Position numbers and translations under genes: made by a program. The notes beneath the pieces were generated by a model, which was given only the letters and a program-made list of their open reading frames with translations, did no database searches and was not told the DNA's origin. This document shows positions 12,001-17,170 of a stretch of 64,000 nucleotides of DNA, one piece after another (positions within the stretch are counted from its first letter, which is position 1; every line of letters begins with the position of its first letter). The stretch is taken from contig NZ_FXAM01000002.1 of assembly GCF_900155475.1 (NCBI RefSeq), forward strand, positions 295,513 through 359,512, written 5' to 3'. The stretch is from Methylomagnum ishizawai (GTDB lineage Bacteria > Pseudomonadota > Gammaproteobacteria > Methylococcales > Methylococcaceae).

Positions 12001-13400
12001 CCCGCCGCGTCGTCGGCACAGCGGGACCGGGCCGCCTTTTGCACATCGCATCCTTGGGTGCGGACGGTCAGCCGCTGCCAGCGTCCATCGCGATAGCCGC
12101 TTTGTTCCGCTCGCTGGTTCTGGAAAATCCGGCCTGTAGCGCCGCCGCCGTGGCGATGGCACAGCCCACCGCCGCCGCCATCGCCGCCGAATTGGCGGCT
12201 TTGGACCGGCCCGGCAGTTATGGCGTCCGCTATCTGGGGGCGGAACGCCAGCAGTTGGCTATCGCGCCGCCCGCCGCCGGGTCGGCCCGTCCGTTGCCGG
12301 GCTTCCGCGAGGGCGGGAGTTATGTGCTGGTGGGCGGTTTGGGCGAAGTGGGTCGGCCTTTGGCCCAGGTCTTGGTGCGTCGCTACCGGGCGCGGGTGGC
12401 GATTCTGGGCCGTACCGCGCCGGATGCCCAGGTTCAGGCGCGGTGGGCCGAGTTGGGGAGTTCGGGTTCCATCCGCTATGTGCGTTGCGATATCAACGAC
12501 CGCGCCGACTTGGCTGCGGCCCTGGCCCAGGTCGCGGAGTTTCAGGGCGGCATCGATGGCGTGTTGCATCTCGCCCGCAAGGTCGCGCCCGCGCCCTTGC
12601 ACGCGCTGCGACTGGAAGACGCCGCCGCCACCCTGGCCCCCAAGGTCGAAGGCAGCTTGAATTTGCTCGGTGCGCTGGCGGCTTACCGCCCGGATTGGCT
12701 GATCCTGTTCTCGTCCCTGGCCGCTTGGGCCGGGCAGGCGGGCGGGGCCGATTACGCGGCGGCTTGTGCGTTCCAGGACGGTTTGGCCCTCGCCGCCGGG
12801 CCAATGCCGACGCCGGTACTGGCGGTGGCTTGGCCGCAATGGGAACACGACCTTTATCTCGACGCGGCCAAACGGCAGCAATGGTCGGCCCTCGACCTCG
12901 CCACGCTGGACATCGAGGCCGGGCTGGACGCGCTGGAAAACCTGTTGCGGCAAGGGCCGGGTGCCTATGGCGTCCTCCACGGCGCGGATTCGGCGCTCGC
13001 CCGTTTGGCGGAGCGCTTGCCGGGCTACCGGGCCGCGCCGTCCTGGGCCGGGCAATTGGCCGGGTGGGACGCCGCGACCTTGCGGGCCTACCGCGATTAC
13101 CTGCGGGCCGAAGGGCTCGCGCCGCCTACCCTGGACAGTCCACAAGACCCGCCCGCTTCCGCCGCGGACACCTTCGCCGCCGAGGTGCTGGCGGTGTGCG
13201 CCGAGTATTTGAAAATCGCGCCGGACCTGTTGGCCCAGGCTTCGTTCGCCGAACTGGGCCTGGATTCGATCCGCGCCCTGCATTTGGCCGAGCGCTTGCA
13301 ACGCTGCCTGCAACGCCCCGTGGAACCTGTCATGCTGTTCCAACATCCCACCATCGCCCGCCTTTCCGAGGCTTTGGCCACCGCAGGAGCCCACCCGTGA
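1..13400 (+). CDS. Trans-AT polyketide synthase, three modules plus upstream ACP (5' end outside window)
   Basis: The frame is open from base 3 to the stop at 13398-13400 with no start, so the N-terminus lies left of the window. Residues here and in its modules are counted from the codon at base 60. Visible order: ACP (Ser26 in LGVDSIV) - KS-DH-KR-ACP - KS-DH-KR-MT-ACP - KS-KR-ACP. No AT domain follows any KS. Instead there are short linkers ending in motifs such as LPGYPF and LPTSPF, which is the trans-AT pattern, so malonyl units must come from discrete ATs (one is at 61579-62454). Every ACP serine is present. The stop overlaps the GTG start of the next gene by 4 nt, so the two are probably translationally coupled. 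No C-terminal docking helices are obvious: the protein ends a few residues after the last ACP. The enzyme is a cytosolic megasynthase. Confidence 0.96.
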   Translation, partial: TPGLETGTDAAALRRRVREVLARRLGFAPDDIGWEHPFAELGVDSIVAPQFAADLADALGTGVDAMDIYNHGTVAALAGALAERLPRSSTTETRVVSAASGPPGDAIAVIGLACRFAGAPDADAFWDLLAEGRDATAPVGTARWADPGLQLTAGLLPEAECFDPDFFRLSHAEAEVMDPQQRVFLEECWHALEDAGLGSAQLEGRACGVFVGVAAQHHPANQGEARAALGNSNAILAARIAYHLNLKGPAVPVDTACSSSLVAIHLAAQALRNGDCELALAGGVSVLLCNSALPRFLVEAGMVSPTGQCRAFDAGADGFVPGEGVGVVVLRRLDQALAHGDRILGVIRATGINQDGRTSGITAPSGPAQTALLRRVWAQAGIEPASLSLIEAHGTGTPLGDPIEAQALAAAFGARAGNTRLALGSVKPNIGHTLTAAGVASVIKVLLALRERTLPPSLHFHTPNPRLNLEQSPFYVPQQAEAWRAAEPRRAAVSSFGFSGTNAHAVIEEAPPTTAPVTMAGDALLLLSAADQPALVRLARRLAAWLAAHPDTALADLCRSLNAGRAFLAERAAFRVDALAVFRRGLLALAEGRADPALIHVGGLLGEAGAVWRIAPGDDLTRLGAHFVAGGLADWERLGVGGRVLSLPGYPFARDRFPLPGDAATDGHGAALDALVPGGDPAFADHVWDGRAIVPATALLWLAAQALGGRACLIEAVRWHRPLTADGREARFVLQADGRVVLESAEGRHAEARARPARTEERPQLALPAALPETWNHAAVYQRFAALGFAYGPLFRVVQGIATTPGRAGSRLAWPDGVPASRHPAIGLLDGMIQSALGLLDSGEQPVTVVPIGLGRAWIDPAALAAPLRVEVRAVGDAAASGERHLDVVAWNAAGEVAARLEGLAVRVSEAGDPIQPLLYRPAWRRAELAAGFQPLREVTVLLFDHSATTPPALSGQTCILVTPGPAFRALADHRYELPPGDPAALSALAQALAGRGLHPDVWLNLWPRTQADDDAATRLALGPLTLLHGLRSWLPRRDASRTLRVVQVGPAAKDADPAQAATAGLFHALAGEEPRFMGNTLALPEGVDPWPILLAELAEAEGAGEILLDAEGHRHVRAYVPVPESGGVADPLAHAVCLITGGLGGLGLALAAHLWRTRRAKLALLGRTPPQERAAQVLAALRAEGADILELRADLNDTAALATALADIRVRWGAIQAVFHLAGVQADGFLRGLPVDVPERVLAPKIGGTLALLSALAGSPVRLWVGFGSLAGAFGAPGQAPYAAANRAMDALLERAAHEHPDWRVLALDWGYWALDGGMAVRDRDAASVQASTGLTGFTPEQGMALLDRVLAAPVSGRLLLAQGRRAVFEAFMAGSGPSVPATPPAAAPEDFLAYLTGIVAEITHTPAQRLGPDRALDEFGIDSIMITRLNARLERDLGRISKTLFFEHPTLRSLAAYLARQYGGVRPQVRAAASPPPVPDADPAAIAIVGMAGRFPEAGDLDAYWRNLLAGRVCIREIPAGRWPLAGFYDPDPQRAGTSYAKWGGFIEGVDRFDPLFFNIAPDEAARMDPQERLFLETAWQCLEDAGSTRAGFGPAGEREVGVYVGVMYGDYQLLAHDAAAGQGTIGGAAPYWSIANRVSYALGLEGPSLAVDSACSSSLTALHLACQAIAAGDCRAALVGGVNLSLHPDKYIGLSQGRFASSDGRCRSFGAGGDGYVPGEGVAAVLLKPLTAALAAGDVIHGVIRATAINHGGRTNGYTVPNPAAQAAAIRRALRRAGLSGTELGYIEAHGTGTRLGDPIEIEGLVQALGGNVPPGAIPLGSAKAAIGHLEAAAGVAGLIKVLLQMRHGRYAPLPLAGPVNPDIDFAATPLRLQTTAAAWPTAADGRRYAGVSSFGAGGANAHVIVQDPPPRPARTADGFARVVPLSARTEAQVRALAGALAGHLAGREPPPTLADLCHTLTIGRESLRCRCAFVAQDRDHARNLLAAIAERREGGGVVWGEAPDDSGAAPAQPGGGDLPALAEFWCRGGAALWPQDGTRISLAARPFLGGRHWLRATPPIPVSVPPVPGDWTRQPRPLREGEQAAWLFTLPPDSTLLSQHIVGGERLLPGAAIVAMALELEPAGLKELTWMQSIRAGAAPLRLDFSLRSTAAGTAFTVRAGDDPAVLAAGVMGAVSGAMAVSELPAGAGAVVEAGDFYRRLAELGLEYGGRFQGVRRLWPDAVLARAELAIPDHASPALDPAWLDGAFQTLAGLLPDLRRAVRGEGVPVPYTLGSVAVFGDWRQVREVRARRLSAPDAPVQRFALALVDAAGRPVLSVGELTARRRILAPVATPPTLLKPIWVARPVQGPRPGRALVLVAPGAESLAAELAGRFLDAPVLAFDAALPTGLALAGRTLYYLDTAEGAVPPPEGDAGIWAEAAASRSLRLLAVLRRLAAGPEGRSIQRMVIVTRGVYAVHAAPGLERASDAAGLHGLAKAAAREWPGIPVVAVDLPAEGDGRALDRLAAEPGDSAGAEIAYRQGRRYVRRLRPVVVAGESRLPLEQGGTCLIVGGMGGVGRTLAEHWAREFGARIVLVGRRPAAADSAGFTAKLRTLGGDGLYLQADASDPAAFAAAVAQAEAAFGPIQIAAQSALALRDKTLALMDEADFRAAFAPRAAVGAAFLAAFAARPPRCLLLFSSANLFLGQHGQGNYVAGNAALAALGQAARARGWPVHLVHWGLWGEVGAVADPAIQARFSAEGVLPITPDLGAALLPMALAAGADIAAVRVEPARLAALEWVERQAWRRAEPTGPAPTAPALAAQLARAVPVDESIAAAGTAFAILERYGLARVAGMFRALAGAAAQRRLTPARLWRELGVVPDYTRLVLALLRRLAELGWVEERDGLWRLAGAETPDLDRYRAELDGWTQDRPWLAANRDLLESCLDAYPAVLRGERAGSAVLFPDGDTRRVAVAYQGNPISDRANALLVAAVVAEVEARLKATPGPVHLLEVGAGTGGSTLPVLAGLRSWRERVRYHATDISPYLAQRLRGRCAEEGWEIEAAALDITRAPGPEDTARYDLIIAANVVHATPDIAATLSHLRTRLAAGGRLLLNELTARRDLGTLIFGLTPQWWMADDPELRLPDSPALAPEAWRGVLAETGWIEPLSIGVEGEAETSGQSLVTALADAWNPVGPDSEAASPSVPAPAVPAATPAPPRLAEGTARDGLEPMLDYLKRLFTAVLGVDPSEMRPGDTFERYGVESLSALEIRNRIAADYPAVSSTLLFEHNTLRRLAEHLLTLGVPAQPHRTPPPQDLPPAPAPSVAEDAESQPAPPVRAEPIAVIGFAGRFPGADTPEALWTLLREGGSALGPVPADRWDAERYLDRGAGKVPAPGHCRSRWGGFLEGIDRFDPLFFGIPPLEAETMDPQERLFIETCWNALEDAGTTPARLADQARATGAPGSVGVFCGVMNTAYQWLAAEAWRAGEDRAASSHFWSIPNRVSYLFDFDGPSLAVDTACSSSLTALHLACESLRRGECGAALVGGVNLIAHPRQLVNLGQAGMIAAGAECRAFGAGADGFVDGEGVGVLVLKPWSRALADGDRIDGLIVGSALNAGGKTGGFTVPNPRAQTAVIRAALDQAGIGADGLCLIETHGTGTELGDPIEVAGLLAALKDPAPAQRLPLGTLKANIGHLEAAAGIASLIKVLLQLRHATIAPARHAATPNPLIPWPDAPFRLPADAEPWPQPPHRPRRAAVSGFGAGGANAHVIVEAAPATPRRAVPASPEHLPLTAKTPRLLAELAGRMAEAVAGLAPRHAGGDTRTLLADIGRTLREGRVGQAHTLWFAAHDVDEFVAALRAVARGGIPPEPARPPVEPPCDPRARPVSLPTSPFDRQRYWLDVEPAPPGGVPGVRPAVADAGHATPPATATQLLGLEWMPDPVPTAGASPSRTILLIGGGAALAADLAGLGHAVERLSAAGTEWQTTLAHAGEPCWVVVDGRGGDAAGPMLRAALDIARRVVGTAGPGRLLHIASLGADGQPLPASIAIAALFRSLVLENPACSAAAVAMAQPTAAAIAAELAALDRPGSYGVRYLGAERQQLAIAPPAAGSARPLPGFREGGSYVLVGGLGEVGRPLAQVLVRRYRARVAILGRTAPDAQVQARWAELGSSGSIRYVRCDINDRADLAAALAQVAEFQGGIDGVLHLARKVAPAPLHALRLEDAAATLAPKVEGSLNLLGALAAYRPDWLILFSSLAAWAGQAGGADYAAACAFQDGLALAAGPMPTPVLAVAWPQWEHDLYLDAAKRQQWSALDLATLDIEAGLDALENLLRQGPGAYGVLHGADSALARLAERLPGYRAAPSWAGQLAGWDAATLRAYRDYLRAEGLAPPTLDSPQDPPASAADTFAAEVLAVCAEYLKIAPDLLAQASFAELGLDSIRALHLAERLQRCLQRPVEPVMLFQHPTIARLSEALATAGAHP
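315..4395 (+). other. PKS module A: KS-DH-KR-ACP
   Basis: KS spans about residues 86-492 with Cys238 (DTACSSS), His374 (EAHGTGT) and His413 (KPNIGH), so it should condense. DH has HxxxGxxxxP from His667 and the acid Asp811 (LLDGMIQ). KR has its cofactor loop at about 1117 (GGLGGLG) and Tyr1264 (YAAAN). It carries Asp at the last position of the LDD-type motif (HLAGVQAD), the usual B-type sign. ACP has Ser1406 (GIDSI). Expected outcome from family rules: an alpha,beta double bond. Confidence 0.9.
4458..9855 (+). other. PKS module B: KS-DH-KR-MT-ACP
   Basis: KS has Cys1639 (DSACSSS), His1774 and His1813, all intact. DH has His2085 (HIVGGERLLP) and Asp2230 (WLDGAFQ). KR keeps Tyr2678 (NYVAGN) and the serine loop (LFSSAN). 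The lysine expected in the APKxxG motif is Arg2641 (FAPRAAVG), and the usual His before the LDD region is Gln. C-methyltransferase has the SAM loop EVGAGTGG at about 2976. ACP is GVESLS with Ser3228. Expected product is an alpha-methyl olefin if the KR tolerates Arg. The KS resembles that of module G in PKS3 (shared MYGDYQL and RWPLAGFYDPD). Confidence 0.9.
9969..13390 (+). other. PKS module C: KS-KR-ACP
   Basis: KS has Cys3484 (DTACSSS), His3619 (ETHGTGT) and His3658 (KANIGH). KR has GGLGEVG at about 4090, Tyr4232 (DYAAAC; the usual Asn four residues later is Cys) and APKVEG. It lacks the Asp of the LDD motif (HLARKVAP), which suggests A-type stereochemistry. ACP has Ser4403 (LGLDSI). Expected outcome is a beta-hydroxyl, or a beta-keto group if the Asn-to-Cys change weakens the KR. 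This matters because the next protein begins with an oxygenase. Confidence 0.88.
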
Positions 13401-16400
13401 ATCCATCTGTGGAAACCGCCGATGTCCTGACCCGCGAAATCCTCGAACTCCTGGCCGCGACCGCGCCGGAATCCGGGCGCTTGTCCCCCGCCGAATTCGC
13501 GGCCCGGCATCAGGCCCGCCCCCAGCCGCGCAAGACCCTGGATTTCAGCATCATGTTCTTTTCCGCCGCCGCCGACGCGGTGCCCGCCGCCGGGTTGTAT
13601 GATCTGCTGCGGCGGGCGGCGGTCAGCGCCGACCGGCTGGGGTTTGCCGCGATTTGGTTGCCGGAGCGGCATTTCCACCGTTTCGGCGGCGCTTATCCCG
13701 CGCCGGCGGTGTTGGCGGCGGTGTTGGCCGACCTGACCCGGCGGGTGCGTTTGCGGGCGGGCAGTATCACCTTGCCTTTGGATTCGCCGATCCGGGTCGC
13801 CGAGGCTTGGGCCATGGTCGATCAGCTTAGCGGGGGGCGGGTCGATCTCGGTTTCGGCAACGGTTGGAGTCCCAATGATTTCGTATTGGCCCCGGAGTGC
13901 TTCGCCGAACGCAAAGGCATCCTGCGCGAGCGTATCGAGCAGGTGCGCGGGCTGTGGCGCGGCGAGGCTTTGTCGTTCATCAATGGCGAGGGCGGGCGGG
14001 TTCCGGTGCGGACCTGGCCCCGGCCCGTGCAGGCGGAACCGCCGATCTGGATCGCCGCCACCGGCAACCCGGAAACTTTCGCCTGGGCCGGTGCCCAGGG
14101 GTTCAATATCCTGACCATGTTGCTCGGCGGCACGCTACAGGACACCGCCGGGCGGGTCCGGGTGTACCGAGAAGCCCGCCGCGCCGCCGGTTTGGACCCC
14201 GCAGGGGGCCGGGTGGCTTTGATGCTGCATACCCTGGTCCACCCCGACCGGGCGCGGGTGATGGCGGCGGTCCAGGAGCCGTTTACCCGCTATGTGCGCG
14301 ACGCCCTCGACGCCCAGCGCCATGCCAGCCCGGAAGGCCGGGCCTTGGACGAGACCCAACGCGAACAGATGGTGCGCTATGCCACCGAGCGCTATACCCG
14401 TACCGCCGCCTTGTTCGGCCCGCCCGAAGATTGCCAAGCGCTGTTGCGGGAGATTGCCGGGGCCGATATCGACGAAATCGCTTGCTTGATCGATTTCGGC
14501 CCGGAAACGGATTTGGTCCTCGAAGCCTTGCCGCATCTGGCCGGACTGCGCGACCAGTGGAACGGCGTCCCGGCCTGCCATCCCGCGCCGGAACCCGCCG
14601 CCATCGCCACGCCGAACCATTCGCCCATCGCGATCATCGGCATGAGCGGCAGCTTTCCGGGTGCCCCGGATTTGGCGGCTTTGGCCGAGGCGCTGGCCGC
14701 TAATACCTCGGCCCTGCGTCCGCCGCCGCCAGGCCGTTATGGCGCGGAAACCCCGGCCTTGGCCTTGGGTGGTTTCATCGACGAGGTGGAATGGTTCGAT
14801 CCCACGCCGTTCCGCTTGTCCCCGGCGGAAGCCGCCGTCATGGACCCACATCAGCGCTTGCTGCTGAGCGCGGCGCGGCGTTGTTTCGCCGATGCGGGGC
14901 TGTCCCCCGCAGCGGTGGCGGGCACGGCGACCGGGGTATTCCTGGCCTTGTATTCCGACAGCCATAGCGCCCGCCAGCCCACCCCGCCCAACGGCCAGCC
15001 CGATCCCTTGGCCGCGACCGGGCGCATCCATGCCTTGGCCGCCAACCGGATTTCCCATGTTTTCGATTTGGCCGGTCCCAGCGAGGTCGTCGCCACCGCG
15101 TGTTCTTCGGGACTGGTGGCGGTGCACCGTGCCGTGCAGGCTGTGCGGGCCGGGGAATGCGCCATGGCCTTGGTCGCGGCGGCCAGCCTCCTGCTTAGCG
15201 ATGGCGAATCCCGCGCCCTGGGCGGCTTGGGTATCTTGTCGCCGGAGGGCCGTTGCCGTCCGTTCGACCGGGCGGCGAATGGACAAGCGCGGGGCGAAGG
15301 CGTCTGTGCCTTGCTCTTGAAACCATTGGACGCGGCCTTGGCGGCGGGCGATCCCATCCACGCGGTGATCCGGGGCAGCGCGACCAATCACAGCGGTGCG
15401 GCCAGCGGTTCCTTGCTCCTGCCCAACGCCAACCGCCAAGCCGATTGCATGGCGCAAGCCCTGGCCGATGCCGATGTGCCGCTGGCCGGTTTGGGCTATA
15501 TCGAGGCCCATGGCGCGGGCGGGGCGGGCGATTTGGCGGAATTGGCGGCTTTCGCCGAAGTTTGGCGGCGACAGGGCGCGGTGCCCCACGAACCGGGAAT
15601 CGCGCTGGCTTCCGGCAAGGCGGCGATGGGTTCCTTGGACGCGGCGGGGGGCTTGGCGGGTTTGGCGCGGGCGGTGTTGGCCGTGCGCGAGGGGATGTTG
15701 CCGGGTTTGGCGGCGGGGGGCGATTTGGGCGCGGACTCTCCTTTGGCCGGTACGCCCTTCTATTTGAACCGCCAGCCCCGGCCCTGGACCGGCCCGGAAA
15801 CCCGCCGCGCCGGGGTCCATGCCTACGGACTGGGCGGGGTCAATGCCCATGTCATCGTCGAAGCCCCGCCCCGGCCCCGCCCGGCGGCATCGCCTCCGCC
15901 TCCCGAGCAACCCCTGCATTTCCCGCTGCCCCCGGAAACATGCGGTTCGGTCCCGGTTCCAGCCCCGGCTTCGGTGGTCGGCGATTTCTACGATTACGTC
16001 ACCCGCGACGACCATGGCCGGTTCGAGGAAACCTATCTCACCCTCGCGCCTTTCCCGGAGCCGGTGCCGGGGTTCTCTTGGACCCGGACCATGCAGAACC
16101 CCGCCGCCCACCCGGACCATGCCCGCTTGTTGCTGGACAAGCAGCGCGAAATGCGGGCGGTGGCCTTCGCCCCGGTGGATTTCGCCCAGGCGCGGCGGAT
16201 GCTGGATATCGGCTGCGGTTTGGGCACCGATTTGATCGTCCTCGCCGAAACCCATCCCCAACTCGAAGGCGTGGGCTATACCTTGTCTCCCGCCCAAGCC
16301 GGGGCGGCGGGACAGCGCATCGCGGCGTGGGGCTTGGAACGGCGCTTGACGGTGCGGCAGGGCGATTCGGCCCGCGATGCTTTTCCGGGCCGGTTCGACT

Positions 16401-16876
16401 TGATCTTCGGGTTCGAGGTGGCCCACCACATCCGCGACAAGGACGGGTTGTTCGCCAATATCGCCGGGGCGCTGGCTCCCGATGGCGTCCTGGTCCTGGC
16501 CGATACCGTGGCGGGCACGGTGGCCCCGGTGGACCTCGCGGCGGTGGGGAGCTACACCTTGCCGCGCGGCGACTACGCCCGTTTGTTCGCCCGCCATGGT
16601 CTGGAAATCGTCGATTGCGTGGACCTTTCGCAGGAAATCGCGAATTTCCTGGTCGATCCGCAATTGGAGGCGATGCTCGCCGCCGAGGCCGACACCGCCC
16701 GTCAACTGGGCCGCGATCACGGATTCCCGTTGGCCGAGGCGGTGCAGCGGTCTTGGGATGCTTTCGGCGCGGCCCTGCGCGAGGGGCTGATGCTTTATGT
16801 TTTGATCCATGCCCGCCCGGCCCTGCCGGGTGGCCCAACGCTGGCCGCGAATTTGCGAATGATGGAGGCTGCATGA
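13397..16876 (+). CDS. PKS oxygenation protein: luciferase-like monooxygenase - non-elongating KS - O-MT-type methyltransferase
   Basis: 1159 residues. The frame is open far upstream, but the GTG at 13397 overlaps the preceding stop (GTGA) and starts a natural linker (MNPSVETAD), so I place the start there. Domains: (1) residues 45-388, a flavin-dependent luciferase-like monooxygenase of the kind embedded in PKS/NRPS lines (MupA/Atu3671-like), opening LDFSIMFFSA and containing DLGFGNGWSPNDF. (2) Residues 409-825, a KS with Cys569 (ATACSSG) and His705 (EAHGAGG) but Ser746 where the second His should be (KAAMGS); probably non-elongating (KS0). (3) Residues 850-1145, a SAM methyltransferase with DIGCGLGTDL and FGFEVAHHIRDK, typical of the PKS_MT family that holds the O-methyltransferases. 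The cognate ACP is missing; it opens the next gene, whose ATG overlaps this stop (ATGA). Confidence 0.93.
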   Translation: MNPSVETADVLTREILELLAATAPESGRLSPAEFAARHQARPQPRKTLDFSIMFFSAAADAVPAAGLYDLLRRAAVSADRLGFAAIWLPERHFHRFGGAYPAPAVLAAVLADLTRRVRLRAGSITLPLDSPIRVAEAWAMVDQLSGGRVDLGFGNGWSPNDFVLAPECFAERKGILRERIEQVRGLWRGEALSFINGEGGRVPVRTWPRPVQAEPPIWIAATGNPETFAWAGAQGFNILTMLLGGTLQDTAGRVRVYREARRAAGLDPAGGRVALMLHTLVHPDRARVMAAVQEPFTRYVRDALDAQRHASPEGRALDETQREQMVRYATERYTRTAALFGPPEDCQALLREIAGADIDEIACLIDFGPETDLVLEALPHLAGLRDQWNGVPACHPAPEPAAIATPNHSPIAIIGMSGSFPGAPDLAALAEALAANTSALRPPPPGRYGAETPALALGGFIDEVEWFDPTPFRLSPAEAAVMDPHQRLLLSAARRCFADAGLSPAAVAGTATGVFLALYSDSHSARQPTPPNGQPDPLAATGRIHALAANRISHVFDLAGPSEVVATACSSGLVAVHRAVQAVRAGECAMALVAAASLLLSDGESRALGGLGILSPEGRCRPFDRAANGQARGEGVCALLLKPLDAALAAGDPIHAVIRGSATNHSGAASGSLLLPNANRQADCMAQALADADVPLAGLGYIEAHGAGGAGDLAELAAFAEVWRRQGAVPHEPGIALASGKAAMGSLDAAGGLAGLARAVLAVREGMLPGLAAGGDLGADSPLAGTPFYLNRQPRPWTGPETRRAGVHAYGLGGVNAHVIVEAPPRPRPAASPPPPEQPLHFPLPPETCGSVPVPAPASVVGDFYDYVTRDDHGRFEETYLTLAPFPEPVPGFSWTRTMQNPAAHPDHARLLLDKQREMRAVAFAPVDFAQARRMLDIGCGLGTDLIVLAETHPQLEGVGYTLSPAQAGAAGQRIAAWGLERRLTVRQGDSARDAFPGRFDLIFGFEVAHHIRDKDGLFANIAGALAPDGVLVLADTVAGTVAPVDLAAVGSYTLPRGDYARLFARHGLEIVDCVDLSQEIANFLVDPQLEAMLAAEADTARQLGRDHGFPLAEAVQRSWDAFGAALREGLMLYVLIHARPALPGGPTLAANLRMMEAA

Positions 16877-17170
16877 TCCCTTACGCCGAACGCCTGCGGA
16901 CCTTGTCCGTGGCGACTCCCACCCCCACGCCCCCGGCGGACGGTGCCGCCGCCGTGTTGGAAACCGTGCTGGATGGGGTGGCCGGGGTATTGGCGCTGCC
17001 GCGGCAACGTTTGGACCCCGACCGCGGTTTCGCCGAACTCGGGGTGAATTCGCTGTTGGCGGTGCGCTTGCTGGACCGGATCAACCGCGCCTTCGATCTG
17101 CGCTTGGGGGTGGAGGCGCTGTTCAGCTATGGCGATGCGCGGCGTTTGGCGGGCCATGTCGCCGCGCTGG
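13530..17170 (+). other. Split PKS module D: oxygenase-KS0-MT on one protein, ACP on the next
   Basis: The catalytic part lies on the 1159-residue protein. The carrier (Ser60 in GVNSL, with Asn in place of the usual Asp) is the N-terminal domain of the next one. From known trans-AT oxidation modules I infer that the chain passes from module C to this carrier without extension, is oxidised by the flavin enzyme and then methylated. Oxygen insertion next to a ketone and simple hydroxylation both remain possible. No docking segments are visible at the split. Confidence 0.75.

Noticed and set aside
12443..13396. In-frame upstream extension of the oxygenase-KS0 gene.
   Set aside because: It overlaps the coding end of PKS1 and reads as Arg/Gly-rich shadow. 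The GTGA overlap at 13397 is the natural start.
15253..16872. In-frame upstream extension of the second large PKS gene.
   Set aside because: It lies over the KS0 and MT domains of the preceding gene in another frame, with no coding features. The start is the ATGA overlap at 16873.
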